Shown one piece after another: positions 54,571-62,665 of a DNA stretch of 64,000 bases (positions are counted from its first letter, which is position 1; each line of letters starts with the position of its first letter). Below the pieces are notes generated by a model. That model was not told the DNA's origin and made no database searches. It saw only the letters and a list, made by a program, of their open reading frames with translations. A program made the translations under genes and the position numbers. The stretch is from Treponema rectale (lineage in GTDB: Bacteria > Spirochaetota > Spirochaetia > Treponematales > Treponemataceae): positions 1 through 64,000 of the forward strand of contig NZ_JACHFR010000001.1 in the NCBI RefSeq assembly GCF_014202035.1, read 5' to 3'.

Positions 54571-54645
54571 TTAATGTGAACGGCAGAGGCGCATGACTCC
54601 GTTGCGGAAATTTTCACGGACTAATTTTTCAAAATAAACCTTCAT
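54571..54645 (-). CDS. Possible 24-residue peptide with a strong ribosome binding site
   Basis: ATG 54645 is preceded eight bases upstream by GAAGGAGG, an excellent site. The product begins MKVYFEKLVRENFRNG and continues VMRLCRSH: basic, with a possible amphipathic helix, no export signal. It is too short to judge by composition. It could be a real small protein, a leader peptide, or the start of a gene cut off by rearrangement. No promoter is obvious, because repeat E lies just upstream. Confidence 0.35.
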   Translation of the reverse strand: MKVYFEKLVRENFRNGVMRLCRSH

Positions 54646-54712
54646 TTCTGTGCCTCCTTCTTAAGTCTGAAAAGTGGATGAGTATATGCCGCAGCATACA
54701 CTGTCATTATGG

Positions 54713-54893
54713 GGGGATGACCAATAAGTTCAAAAAATGTCATTTTCGGGCTTGAGCCGAAAATCCCCCTGCATGAGATTGCCGCATCAAGTGCGGCAAT
54801 GACAGGGTGTCGAGCACGGCAATGACAGGGTGTCGAGCACGGCAATGACAGGGTGGTGAGTGTGGTAATGACTCATACTTTTTGGACATCCCC
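54713..54893. mobile_element. MITE-like element E (181 bp) with flanking direct repeats
   Basis: GGGGATGACCAATAAGT at the left and its inverted relative ACTTTTTGGACATCCCC at the right (about 16 of 18 matching). GTCATTATGG stands directly on both sides (54703-54712 and 54894-54903), as expected of a 10-bp target duplication. The inside holds four tandem 23-bp units of the GTCATTGCC type and the ATTTTCGG hairpin. The body resembles copies C and D, inverted. Confidence 0.85.
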
Positions 54894-54903
54894 GTCATTA
54901 TGG

Positions 54904-54959
54904 ATGCTGAATCACACATTCGTAGCAGGTGCGTGCGAATGTGGCGTAGCGTTCAGCAT
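54904..54959. repeat. Long hairpin next to the MITE insertion
   Basis: ATGCTGAA/TTCAGCAT and CACATTCG/CGAATGTG form two stacked 8-bp stems. It directly abuts the right direct repeat of element E. From here to 55048 nothing else is recognisable. Confidence 0.65.
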
Positions 54960-55048
54960 GACACATCCCTTTACGTGATTAGAATATATTTTTATTACCT
55001 AGTTTGTCAATAGGAATTTTAGGTAATTTAACTTGTCCGGTTATATTC

Positions 55049-56167
55049 TTATACTTTTATGATTTCATACTGACGGCTGCCCAAACCTATTTTTTCTCCA
55101 TGAATAAGAGTCATGTCCCATACACTTTCCGGGGTAGAGTCTTTCCATAAGTCACCGGTCATTTTAATTCCTTTAGCTTTAAAGTCAGCAATTCTGGAAG
55201 AAGGGTTACGGACTGCCTGCATGCACAGGTCAGAACATGCCTGATCAAGGGCTACCGGATCAAAACTGCATGCCATTCCGATGTCAGGAACAAGGGGTGC
55301 GTCGTTGAATTCATGACAGTCACACCATGGAGATACGTCAAGAATCATGTTTATGTAAAAGCAGGGTCTGTTTTGGACTACAGCCATGGAATATTCAGCC
55401 ATTTTACAGTCAAGGTCAGAGTTTGCGCAGGAATTCGGATTGTAGATTGCATCAAAATTGCAGGCTCCGATACAGCGCCCGCATCCTTTGCATAAGTCCT
55501 GATTTATGAATGCTTTTTTATTCTGATAAGAAATTGCATCACTTCCGCATTCTTTTGAGCAGACACGGCAGCCTTTACAGGCATCCTGATTGACTACAGG
55601 TTTTCCGGAATTGTGCTGTTCCATTTTACCGGCGCGGCTTGCACACCCCATGCCGATATTTTTTAAGGTTCCTCCGAAACCTGTTGCTTCATGTCCTTTA
55701 AAGTGGGCCAGGGATATAAAAACATCTGCATCCATTATTGCCCGGCCTATTTTTGCAGTCCTGCAGTATTCTCCGTTTTTTACCGGGACTTCAACTTCAT
55801 CAGTTCCTTTAAGACCGTCTCCGATGATTATCTGACAGCCTGTTGCCATCGGAAAAAATCCGTGTTTGTATGCAACATCCAGATGATCCAGTGCATTTTT
55901 TCTGTATCCGGGATAAAGGGTGTTTGAATCCGTAAGAAAAGGTCTGCCTCCCAGTTCTTTTACAAGTTCAGCAACGGCTCTGGCGTAATCAGGACGTAAA
56001 AAAGAAAGGTTGCCGTCTTCTCCAAAGTGAAGTTTTATGGCTGTAAATTTTCCGTTAAAATCAATATTTTCGATACCTGCTTTTTTGCAGAGTTTTTTTA
56101 ATTTTTCTGTAAGTCCGCCGTCTTTTTGAGTTCTGAAGTCAGTAAAATAAACTTTAGATTTTTCCAT
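55049..56167 (-). CDS. DUF362 domain protein with two [4Fe-4S] ferredoxin sites
   Basis: 372 residues from the ATG at 56167 (MEKSKVYFTDF); an ATG three codons earlier lies too close to the GGGGA site. DUF362 region with KLHFGEDGNL, LTDSNTLYPGYRKNA and SLAHFKGHEATGFGGTLKNIGMGCASRAGK. Two ferredoxin motifs follow: CKGCRVCSKECGSDAI and CKGCGRCIGACNFDAI (about 205-260). It is probably a cytosolic iron-sulfur electron carrier or enzyme; the reaction for this family is not established. Expressed alone, divergent from the pseudouridine synthase. Confidence 0.9.
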   Translation of the reverse strand: MEKSKVYFTDFRTQKDGGLTEKLKKLCKKAGIENIDFNGKFTAIKLHFGEDGNLSFLRPDYARAVAELVKELGGRPFLTDSNTLYPGYRKNALDHLDVAYKHGFFPMATGCQIIIGDGLKGTDEVEVPVKNGEYCRTAKIGRAIMDADVFISLAHFKGHEATGFGGTLKNIGMGCASRAGKMEQHNSGKPVVNQDACKGCRVCSKECGSDAISYQNKKAFINQDLCKGCGRCIGACNFDAIYNPNSCANSDLDCKMAEYSMAVVQNRPCFYINMILDVSPWCDCHEFNDAPLVPDIGMACSFDPVALDQACSDLCMQAVRNPSSRIADFKAKGIKMTGDLWKDSTPESVWDMTLIHGEKIGLGSRQYEIIKV

Positions 56168-56241
56168 AGGTTGCATTCCCCTTTTAAATAATAGTAAGCA
56201 ATTAAAAAGTACACAGCACATTCATTATAGCTGAATAAGGT

Positions 56242-56271
56242 TTGTATGAAAACCTGAAGTTTTGGTATAAT
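56242..56271 (+). promoter_or_regulatory. Promoter of the pseudouridine synthase gene (leaderless)
   Basis: TTGTAT, 18-bp spacer, TATAAT with extended TGG. Only six bases separate the -10 from ATG 56278, so transcription should begin at or next to the start codon. No Shine-Dalgarno is present. Confidence 0.6.
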
Positions 56272-56277
56272 CAGCTC

Positions 56278-57051
56278 ATGGCTAATTTAAAAGAATCAGA
56301 AAGACTTGATAAAGTTCTTGCAAATGAAGGTTTTGGAACCCGAAAGGAAGTTAAGCGGATAATTCATTCCGGCGCGGTAGTGGTTAACGGAGAAAGTATT
56401 CTGCAGGAAAGTGCCCACGTAAATGTATATAAGGACGAAATTGTTGTAGAGGGTAAAAAACTTGAAACAAAACGTAATTATCATTTTATGATGAATAAGG
56501 CTGCAGGCTATGTATGTTCGACAAAAAGTGACAGTCATAAAATTGTTTATGATCTTTTAAGTGATGAAGATGCAAGGCGCTTTGTGGCCACCGGTTCAAT
56601 CAGTATGGTAGGACGGCTTGATGCAGATACGGAAGGACTGCTTATCCTTACAACTGACGGAAACCTTAATCACAGGCTTACTTCACCTAAGTACAACATT
56701 CCTAAAAAATATCAGGTAACGCTAAGGGATTCTGTTGATGGTAAAACACAGGAAGATTATACGGCCCGGGTTGCTGCCGGCATTCATATTGCGGCGGAAG
56801 GAAAGGCTCCGGAAGCTGACTGCCGGCCGGCTGTTGTTGAATGGAAAAGTTCTGAAGTCTGTTTCATTACTGTTACCGAAGGAATGTTCCACGAAGTAAA
56901 GAGAATTTTTGCAGCTTTAGGAAATGAAGTAATTCATCTTAAGCGGGTACAGATAAACGGACTTGTCCTTGATCCTGCCCTGGCCTCTGGTGAATACAGG
57001 GAACTTACAGAAGAAGAACTGTCTGTCCTTGATGTTCAGCCCATTGTATAG
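56278..57051 (+). CDS. RsuA/RluB-family RNA pseudouridine synthase
   Basis: 257 residues from ATG 56278; an earlier in-frame TTG lies in the -35 box. An S4 RNA-binding domain (ERLDKVLANEGFGTRKEVKRI, about 7-60) precedes the catalytic domain with GRLDADTEGLLILTTDG (the Asp of RLD is catalytic) and FHEVKRIFAALGNEVIHLKRV. It converts a uridine in rRNA to pseudouridine; 16S (RsuA) and 23S (RluB/E/F) targets cannot be told apart here. Probably translated from a leaderless message. Confidence 0.93.
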   Translation: MANLKESERLDKVLANEGFGTRKEVKRIIHSGAVVVNGESILQESAHVNVYKDEIVVEGKKLETKRNYHFMMNKAAGYVCSTKSDSHKIVYDLLSDEDARRFVATGSISMVGRLDADTEGLLILTTDGNLNHRLTSPKYNIPKKYQVTLRDSVDGKTQEDYTARVAAGIHIAAEGKAPEADCRPAVVEWKSSEVCFITVTEGMFHEVKRIFAALGNEVIHLKRVQINGLVLDPALASGEYRELTEEELSVLDVQPIV

Positions 57052-57105
57052 AAAAAAAGTCATTAATCTGCTATTCTCTGTGCATCTAAAAGGCAGGGAG
57101 CTGTA

Positions 57106-58785
57106 ATGACAGATATAGAAATTGCTCAGAAAAATGTAATGATTCCGGTAACGGAAATTGCATCTAAAATTGGAATTTCAGAAGAGTCACTTGAACTTTA
57201 TGGAAAGTATAAGGCAAAGGTTTCTTTTGCAAAATTAAAGGCTTTGCAGGCAAAAGCAGCAGATTCCTCCAGTCGCGGAAAACTCATTCTTGTTACAGCT
57301 ATGACACCGACTGCAGCAGGGGAAGGAAAATCTACTGTTACAATTGCGTTGGGTGACGGCCTTAATAAAATCGGAAAAAAGACTGTAATAGCCTTGAGGG
57401 AACCTTCTTTAGGCCCGTGCTTCGGTGTAAAGGGAGGAGCCTGTGGCGGAGGTTATGCCCAGGTTGTTCCGATGGAAGACATAAACCTTCACTTTACCGG
57501 AGACATTCATGCAATAACGGCTGCAAACAATCTTATGGCTGCCCTTATTGATAATCATCTTCAGCAGGGAAATGAACTTGGCATTGATCCACGCACGATT
57601 TCCTGGAAAAGATGCGTTGATTTAAATGACAGGGCCCTTCGAAATGTAATCATAGGTCTTGGTTCCCGCATTGACGGTGTGCCGAGAGAAAGTCATTTTC
57701 AGATTTCCGTTGCTTCAGAAATCATGGCAATTGTATGTCTTTCAAAAACAATTTCTGAATTAAAGGATCGCATAAACCGTATTACAATCGGAGAAACTTA
57801 TTCAAAACGTCCGGTTACTTTTGGTGAATTAAAATGTACCGGTGCCGTAGCTGCTCTGCTTAAGGATGCAATCAGACCTAATCTTGTTCAGACTCTTGAA
57901 AAAAATCCTGCATTCATTCATGGCGGACCTTTTGCAAATATTGCTCATGGATGTAATTCTATAAATGCAACTTTGTGTGCCCTGGCTACAGGAGATTACG
58001 TTGTAACGGAAGCAGGTTTTGCTGCAGATCTTGGTGCAGAAAAGTTTATGGATATCAAGTGCCGCTTAAACGGAATTGCTCCAGATGCAGCTGTAATTGT
58101 TGCTACCATCAGGGCTTTAAAGATGCACGGCGGTGTTGCAAAGGCAGATCTTGGAATAGAAAATCTTGATGCTCTTCGGGCTGGTTTTGCCAACGTTAAG
58201 TGCCATATTGAGAACATGAAAAAGTTTGGCGTAAACGTAGTTGTTGCCGTAAATAAATTCATCTCTGATACGGATGCAGAAATTGAACTTGTAAAAAAAC
58301 TTGCCCTTGATGCCGGCAGTGAAGCTGTTCTTTGTGAAGGCTGGGGTAAAGGCGGAGATGGAGCGAAAGAGCTTGCCTTAAAGATTGTTGAACTTACTCA
58401 AAAGCCGTCTGCTTTTAAACCGCTTTATGACTTGAAGCTTGGGCTTAAAGAAAAAATAGAAACTCTTGCAAAAGAGATTTACAGAGCAGATCATGTTGAA
58501 TTTGATCCTAAGGCTCTTAAAAAAATTTCGGCTTATTCAGCTGCCGGTTATGGAGAACTTCCTGTGTGCATGGCTAAGACACAGAATTCCATCAGTCATG
58601 ACAAGTCCATGCTGGGTTCCCCGTCGGGCTATGTATTCCCTGTTCGTGATGTTCAGCTGTACAGCGGGGCTGGATTTGTAGTTGCATTTGCAGGTGATAT
58701 TGTAGATATGCCTGGACTTCCGAAGGCTCCGTCGGCTCTTAACATAGATGTTGATGATGACGGATTAATCAGCGGACTTTTTTAA
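57106..58785 (+). CDS. fhs: Formate--tetrahydrofolate ligase
   Basis: 559 residues, the usual length. ATP-binding TAMTPTAAGEGKSTVTIALGD (about 65-85, shown in part), EPSLGPCFGVKGGACGGGY, FTGDIHAITAANNLMAALIDN and LPKAPSALNIDVDDDG at the end. It makes 10-formyl-THF from formate, ATP and THF, or runs in reverse. It links the formate produced by pyruvate formate-lyase to one-carbon metabolism. GGGAG precedes ATG 57106. It is followed by thrH and cimA in the same direction with short gaps. Confidence 0.98.
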   Translation: MTDIEIAQKNVMIPVTEIASKIGISEESLELYGKYKAKVSFAKLKALQAKAADSSSRGKLILVTAMTPTAAGEGKSTVTIALGDGLNKIGKKTVIALREPSLGPCFGVKGGACGGGYAQVVPMEDINLHFTGDIHAITAANNLMAALIDNHLQQGNELGIDPRTISWKRCVDLNDRALRNVIIGLGSRIDGVPRESHFQISVASEIMAIVCLSKTISELKDRINRITIGETYSKRPVTFGELKCTGAVAALLKDAIRPNLVQTLEKNPAFIHGGPFANIAHGCNSINATLCALATGDYVVTEAGFAADLGAEKFMDIKCRLNGIAPDAAVIVATIRALKMHGGVAKADLGIENLDALRAGFANVKCHIENMKKFGVNVVVAVNKFISDTDAEIELVKKLALDAGSEAVLCEGWGKGGDGAKELALKIVELTQKPSAFKPLYDLKLGLKEKIETLAKEIYRADHVEFDPKALKKISAYSAAGYGELPVCMAKTQNSISHDKSMLGSPSGYVFPVRDVQLYSGAGFVVAFAGDIVDMPGLPKAPSALNIDVDDDGLISGLF

Positions 58786-58815
58786 TATCAGTATAAAAAT
58801 AATGGAGATAATAAA

Positions 58816-59421
58816 ATGGGTATGAATGTAGTATGTCTTGATCTTGAAGGTGTTCTTGTTCCGGAAATCTGGATTGCGTTTGCAGAAGCTTCAGGTATTC
58901 CTGAACTTAAGAGGACTACTCGTGATGAGCCTGATTATGACAAGCTTATGAAGTGGAGAATTGGTATTCTTAAAGAGCATGGTCTTGGGCTTAAAGAAAT
59001 TCAGGATACAATTGCTAAGATTGATCCTCTTCCAGGGGCAAAAGAGTTTCTTGATGAACTTCGTTCAATTACACAGGTTGTCATTATCAGTGATACTTTT
59101 ACCCAGTTTGCTTCTCCTCTGATGAAAAAACTGGGCTGGCCTACAATTTTCTGTAACAGTCTTGAAGTTGCAGAAAACGGAGAAATCACGGGATTTAAAA
59201 TGCGTTGTCCTCAGTCAAAACTTACGACTGTAAAGGCTCTTCAGTCCTGCGGTTTTGATACAATTGCCAGCGGGGACAGTCATAATGACCTTGCAATGAT
59301 TAAGGCAAGCAAGGCAGGATTTTTGTTTAAGAGTACAGATGCAATAAAGGCTGCTAATCCGGAACTTAAGGCTTTTGAGGAATATCCGGAACTTCTTGCA
59401 GCAATAAAAGCAGCATTGTAA
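58816..59421 (+). CDS. thrH: ThrH-type phosphoserine phosphatase / homoserine phosphotransferase
   Basis: 201 residues of the HAD superfamily. The start VCLDLEGVLVPEIWIAFAE is very close to ThrH; the nucleophile is the Asp of DLEG. Motif II lies in VVIISDTFTQF, motif III Lys in PQSKLTT, and motif IV in ASGDSHNDLAMI. ThrH dephosphorylates phosphoserine and can pass the phosphate to homoserine. GGAG eight bases upstream supports ATG 58816. Placed between fhs and cimA it fits serine/one-carbon and amino-acid synthesis. Confidence 0.93.
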   Translation: MGMNVVCLDLEGVLVPEIWIAFAEASGIPELKRTTRDEPDYDKLMKWRIGILKEHGLGLKEIQDTIAKIDPLPGAKEFLDELRSITQVVIISDTFTQFASPLMKKLGWPTIFCNSLEVAENGEITGFKMRCPQSKLTTVKALQSCGFDTIASGDSHNDLAMIKASKAGFLFKSTDAIKAANPELKAFEEYPELLAAIKAAL

Positions 59422-59434
59422 TTACAGGAGTTGT

Positions 59435-61030
59435 ATGAAAAACGTAGAAATATTGGATTCGACATTACGCGACGGTTCTCAGGGAGAAGGAATTTCTTAT
59501 TCGGTTCAGGATAAAATTCATATTGTAGAAGCTCTTGATGAACTTGGCGTTAAATATATCGAAGCCGGCAATCCCGGTTCAAATCCAAAAGACATGGAAT
59601 TCTTTCAGCGGGCAAAAGAACTTAAACTTAAGACTTCTGAGATTGTTGCTTTTGGTTCTACCCGCCGCAGGGACTGTTCCTGTGCAGAAGATGCAAACCT
59701 TCAGTCTCTTTTAAGTGCAGAAACAAAAACAGTAGTTATCTTTGGAAAAACCTGGGATTTTCAGGCAACGGAAATTCTTCATGCAAGTCTTGAAGAAAAT
59801 CTTGAAATGATCAGGGATACCTGTGCTTATCTTACCAGCCGTGGCCGTAACGTTATTTTTGATGCGGAACATTTTTTTACCGGATACAAGGCAAATGCTG
59901 AGTATGCCATGAAGGCTCTGGAAGCTGCTGTTGTGGGCGGTGCTACAGTTTTATGTCTTTGCGAAACTAAAGGCGGCGCAATGATAAGTGAATGTGCTGC
60001 TGCAGTAAAAGCAGTTACAGAAAAATTCGGTTCTGCCGTTAAGGTTGGAATTCATACTCACAATGATTCCGGGCTTGCCGTTGCCAATTCCCTTGTTGCT
60101 GTAGAGAATGGAGCAACTCATGTTCAGGGAGTTCTTCTCGGTTTTGGAGAACGTACCGGTAACGCAAACTTGAGTACCATCATTGCAGACCTTCAGCTTA
60201 AGATGGGATACAAATGTATTGAAGACGATAATATCCGTCATCTTACACCGATCTGTAAAAGGGTTGCAGAAATTACAAACATTCCTCTTGATACCGGCAT
60301 GCCTTATGTCGGTCAGAATGCATTCACCCATAAAGCCGGAATGCATATTGATGCCGTCCTTAAAAACCCTTTTGCCTATGAACATATTGAACCGGAAACT
60401 GTAGGAAATGAACGTGTGTTCCTTATGAGTGAAGTTGCCGGCCGCAGCATGATAATAGAAAAGATTCAGAAATTTGATTCAACAATAACAAAGTCTTCTC
60501 CTATTGTCAGTGACATCATTAAGCAGGTAAAGGAACTTGAACATCAGGGATATCAGTTTGAAGGTGCTGACGGAAGTTTTGAACTTCTGGTACGAAAGGC
60601 AATCGGTAAGTATCAGCCGTTCTTCAAGCTTCATTATTATAAATCTACGGATGAATATCCTCTTATAGAAAAGGGACTTTATTCTTTTGCCCAGATTAAG
60701 ATTGAAGTTGAAGGAAATACCCGTCTTGCCGCAGGAGAAGGAAATGGTCCTGTAAATGCACTGGACGTTGCCCTTCGCTCTGCCCTTAAGAAATTCTATC
60801 CTACTGTAGAACAGATTCATCTTACGGACTATAAGGTTCGTGTTCTTGATTCTAAGAGTGCTACGGCTTCTAAAGTACGTGTTCTTATTGAATCAACAGA
60901 CGGTTCTTCTACCTGGACTACAATGGGGGTAAGCTGTGACGTTGTCGAAGCTTCATGGCTGGCTCTGGTAGATTCTTTTGAATACAAGCTTATCAAGGAT
61001 ATAGAAAAGAAATATCAGAAACTGATATAA
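59435..61030 (+). CDS. cimA: (R)-citramalate synthase
   Basis: 531 residues. HMGL-like TIM barrel with LDSTLRDGSQGEGISYSVQD at the start (the GEGISFS form separates CimA from LeuA), HTHNDSGLAVANSL and GERTGNANLSTII. The C-terminal half carries the LeuA-type regulatory dimer domain (VRVLDSKSATASKVRVLIES). It condenses pyruvate and acetyl-CoA to citramalate for isoleucine synthesis without threonine. AGGAG precedes ATG 59435. No other isoleucine gene is adjacent. A terminator follows. Confidence 0.92.
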   Translation: MKNVEILDSTLRDGSQGEGISYSVQDKIHIVEALDELGVKYIEAGNPGSNPKDMEFFQRAKELKLKTSEIVAFGSTRRRDCSCAEDANLQSLLSAETKTVVIFGKTWDFQATEILHASLEENLEMIRDTCAYLTSRGRNVIFDAEHFFTGYKANAEYAMKALEAAVVGGATVLCLCETKGGAMISECAAAVKAVTEKFGSAVKVGIHTHNDSGLAVANSLVAVENGATHVQGVLLGFGERTGNANLSTIIADLQLKMGYKCIEDDNIRHLTPICKRVAEITNIPLDTGMPYVGQNAFTHKAGMHIDAVLKNPFAYEHIEPETVGNERVFLMSEVAGRSMIIEKIQKFDSTITKSSPIVSDIIKQVKELEHQGYQFEGADGSFELLVRKAIGKYQPFFKLHYYKSTDEYPLIEKGLYSFAQIKIEVEGNTRLAAGEGNGPVNALDVALRSALKKFYPTVEQIHLTDYKVRVLDSKSATASKVRVLIESTDGSSTWTTMGVSCDVVEASWLALVDSFEYKLIKDIEKKYQKLI

Positions 61031-61050
61031 GCCTGATTCTTTTTTTTACT

Positions 61051-61090
61051 CCCGGCTGTTTCTTAAAAAAGTTACAGACCGGGATTTTTT
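61051..61090 (+). terminator. Terminator of the fhs-thrH-cimA unit
   Basis: CCCGG-CTGT pairs with ACAG-ACCGGG (about 9 bp with one bulge), followed by ATTTTTTG. Confidence 0.8.
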
Positions 61091-61130
61091 GTTATAAAAA
61101 AACTAATAATACTTTTGATAATAAGTCTCA

Positions 61131-61165
61131 TTTAAGTTGACTTAAATTAACTTTTTACTTAATTA
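61131..61165 (+). promoter_or_regulatory. Promoter with overlapping dyad before the frameshifted porin-like gene
   Basis: TTGACT (61137-61142), 17-bp spacer, TAATTA (61160-61165). A perfect dyad TTTAAGT-TG-ACTTAAA (61131-61146) covers the -35, a plausible operator. The -10 match is only moderate. Confidence 0.45.
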
Positions 61166-61188
61166 TTGAATTAGTGATGTAAGTCAGC

Positions 61189-61236
61189 AAAACTAGAAGT
61201 TTGTAAAACTAGAAGTTTGTAAAACTAGAAGTTTGC
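61189..61236 (+). repeat. Three tandem 16-bp units, each a small dyad
   Basis: AAAACTAGAAGTTTG(T/C) occurs three times at 61189, 61205 and 61221, and a half unit follows. Each unit contains AAACT-AGA-AGTTT. They lie between the promoter and the ribosome binding site of the porin-like gene and could be regulator sites or a leader RNA structure. Confidence 0.8.
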
Positions 61237-61264
61237 AAAACTTACATTGCTAAGGAGATAATTG

Positions 61265-62445
61265 ATGAAAAAGTTTACAATTGCGGCTGCAGCAGCAGTT
61301 CTTGCTTTTAGTTCTTCAGCTTTTGCAGAAGTAACATTTAACGCCTACAACAAGTTGTTTTCTGACATGACACTTGTAGAAAAATCAACTTACAAGATTG
61401 GCAGTTTAGAAGAGGAAGACGAGTCTAAAGTTTTCCAGGGTGTTTTACAAACCGCATCTATGCAGAAATCCTTACTGATAAGGTTGATGCAATGGTTAAG
61501 GCTGATGTTTCTATCGGACACCAGGATGGAAGTGAAGATGACTACGGTCTTAAATGGAATGGTCTTGTAAAGGACTGGTACGTAGAAGTACGCCCTCTTT
61601 CTTTCCTTTCTCTTACATATCACTCAGATATTTTTGCAGAAGGATCATACTTCCCGATTTACGATGACAATGTTGCTGCCGGAAACATCGGTTCTTCAGG
61701 ATTTTCTGTAATATTCCGCCCTGAACAGGTTGCCGGCCTCCGCTTTGGTGTAACTCTTCCATTTACAGAAGAAACTACAAACTGGGTTCTTGTTGACGGA
61801 AAAACAAAAGAAGGACTTGAAACAACAGAAGAAAAAATCAATGTCGGTATCGGTGCAATCTATGACTTCGGTCTTGCAGAAATCGGTGCATCAGTACGTG
61901 ATGTTGCAGACAGTGACGAAAGACTTCTCGGATTTTACATCTATTCAGCAGGTCTTTTCGGACAGGTTGAAGGCGTAAACCTCCGCGCTGGTTTTGCACA
62001 TGCATGGGATGCAGTTGGTGTTGAAGATCCTGTATGGGCATTGGATGGATACGGTTCAGTTTATGGAGAAAACCTCTGGAACGTTGCTGTAGAAGTAACA
62101 GATGTTCTTCCTGTTGCACTTACATTTGAAGCTGCAGGAAATACAAACTCAGAAGATTCATTGTTTGACCTTTACGGAGCAGTTACTGTAGGAATCGGAA
62201 TCAACGATCAGCTTGATCTTTCTCTTACAGGAAAAATCGGAACAGACCTTAACAGCGACACTGATATTGGTTCAATTTATGCAGCTGAAGCAGCTCTTGA
62301 TTTTGCATTTACAGAACATGATACTCTTGGTGTAGCAGTTGATGTTGGTTTTACAAGCGGACTTAAGGTAGATACAGGTATTGGTACTGCAGAAGTTGAT
62401 TATCTTGGCTTCTACTTCCCTGTATACTGGAAACATACATTCTAA
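61265..62445 (+). pseudogene. Porin-like outer-membrane protein, interrupted by a frameshift
   Basis: The frame from ATG 61265 (AAGGAG upstream) encodes a clear signal peptide (MKKFTIAAAAAVLAFSSSAFA) and the first mature strand up to ESKVFQGV. The same protein continues in the -1 frame from about 61444 (FTNRIYAEILTDKVDAMVKA) to the stop after FYFPVYWKHTF. The break falls at TGTTTTACA (61442-61450); loss of one T or gain of two would explain it. Joined, the product would be about 393 residues, a beta-barrel with C-terminal Phe like the one at 53343-54401. It may be a true mutation, a phase-variable site or an assembly error. Confidence 0.75.
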
Positions 62446-62482
62446 TTTTGTGATTTAATTTTTTAAGTCATATAAAGTTAGA

Positions 62483-62530
62483 CCCCCGGTGGTATTTACG
62501 GTTTGTAATACCAGGCCGGGGATTTTTTTT
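62483..62530 (+). terminator. Terminator after the porin-like gene
   Basis: CCCCGG-TGGTATTA pairs with TAATACCA-GG-CCGGGG (14 paired bases with a small bulge), followed by a long T-run. Confidence 0.9.
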
Positions 62531-62665
62531 TCTTTTTTTTCCTCTAAATAATAAAAAATAATCTTTAAAAGTTATATTTAGCCGTTATAATATTGAAGAA
62601 TAATTAAATTGTCAGATAGAATATGTATAGGTAAGTATTTATTGCATGAACTTTAGGAGGAATTC

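Noticed and set aside
54642-54845. 67-codon open frame on the minus strand across element E
   Set aside because: It is made of the repeat units themselves (CRARHPVIAALDAAI) and would not be conserved coding sequence.
61189-61236. CRISPR-like array
   Set aside because: The three 16-bp units are contiguous without spacers, and no cas gene is in the window.
61436-61450. Programmed -1 ribosomal frameshift in the porin-like gene
   Set aside because: The codons GGT GTT TTA do not provide an X XXY YYZ heptamer, and no downstream pseudoknot was evident.
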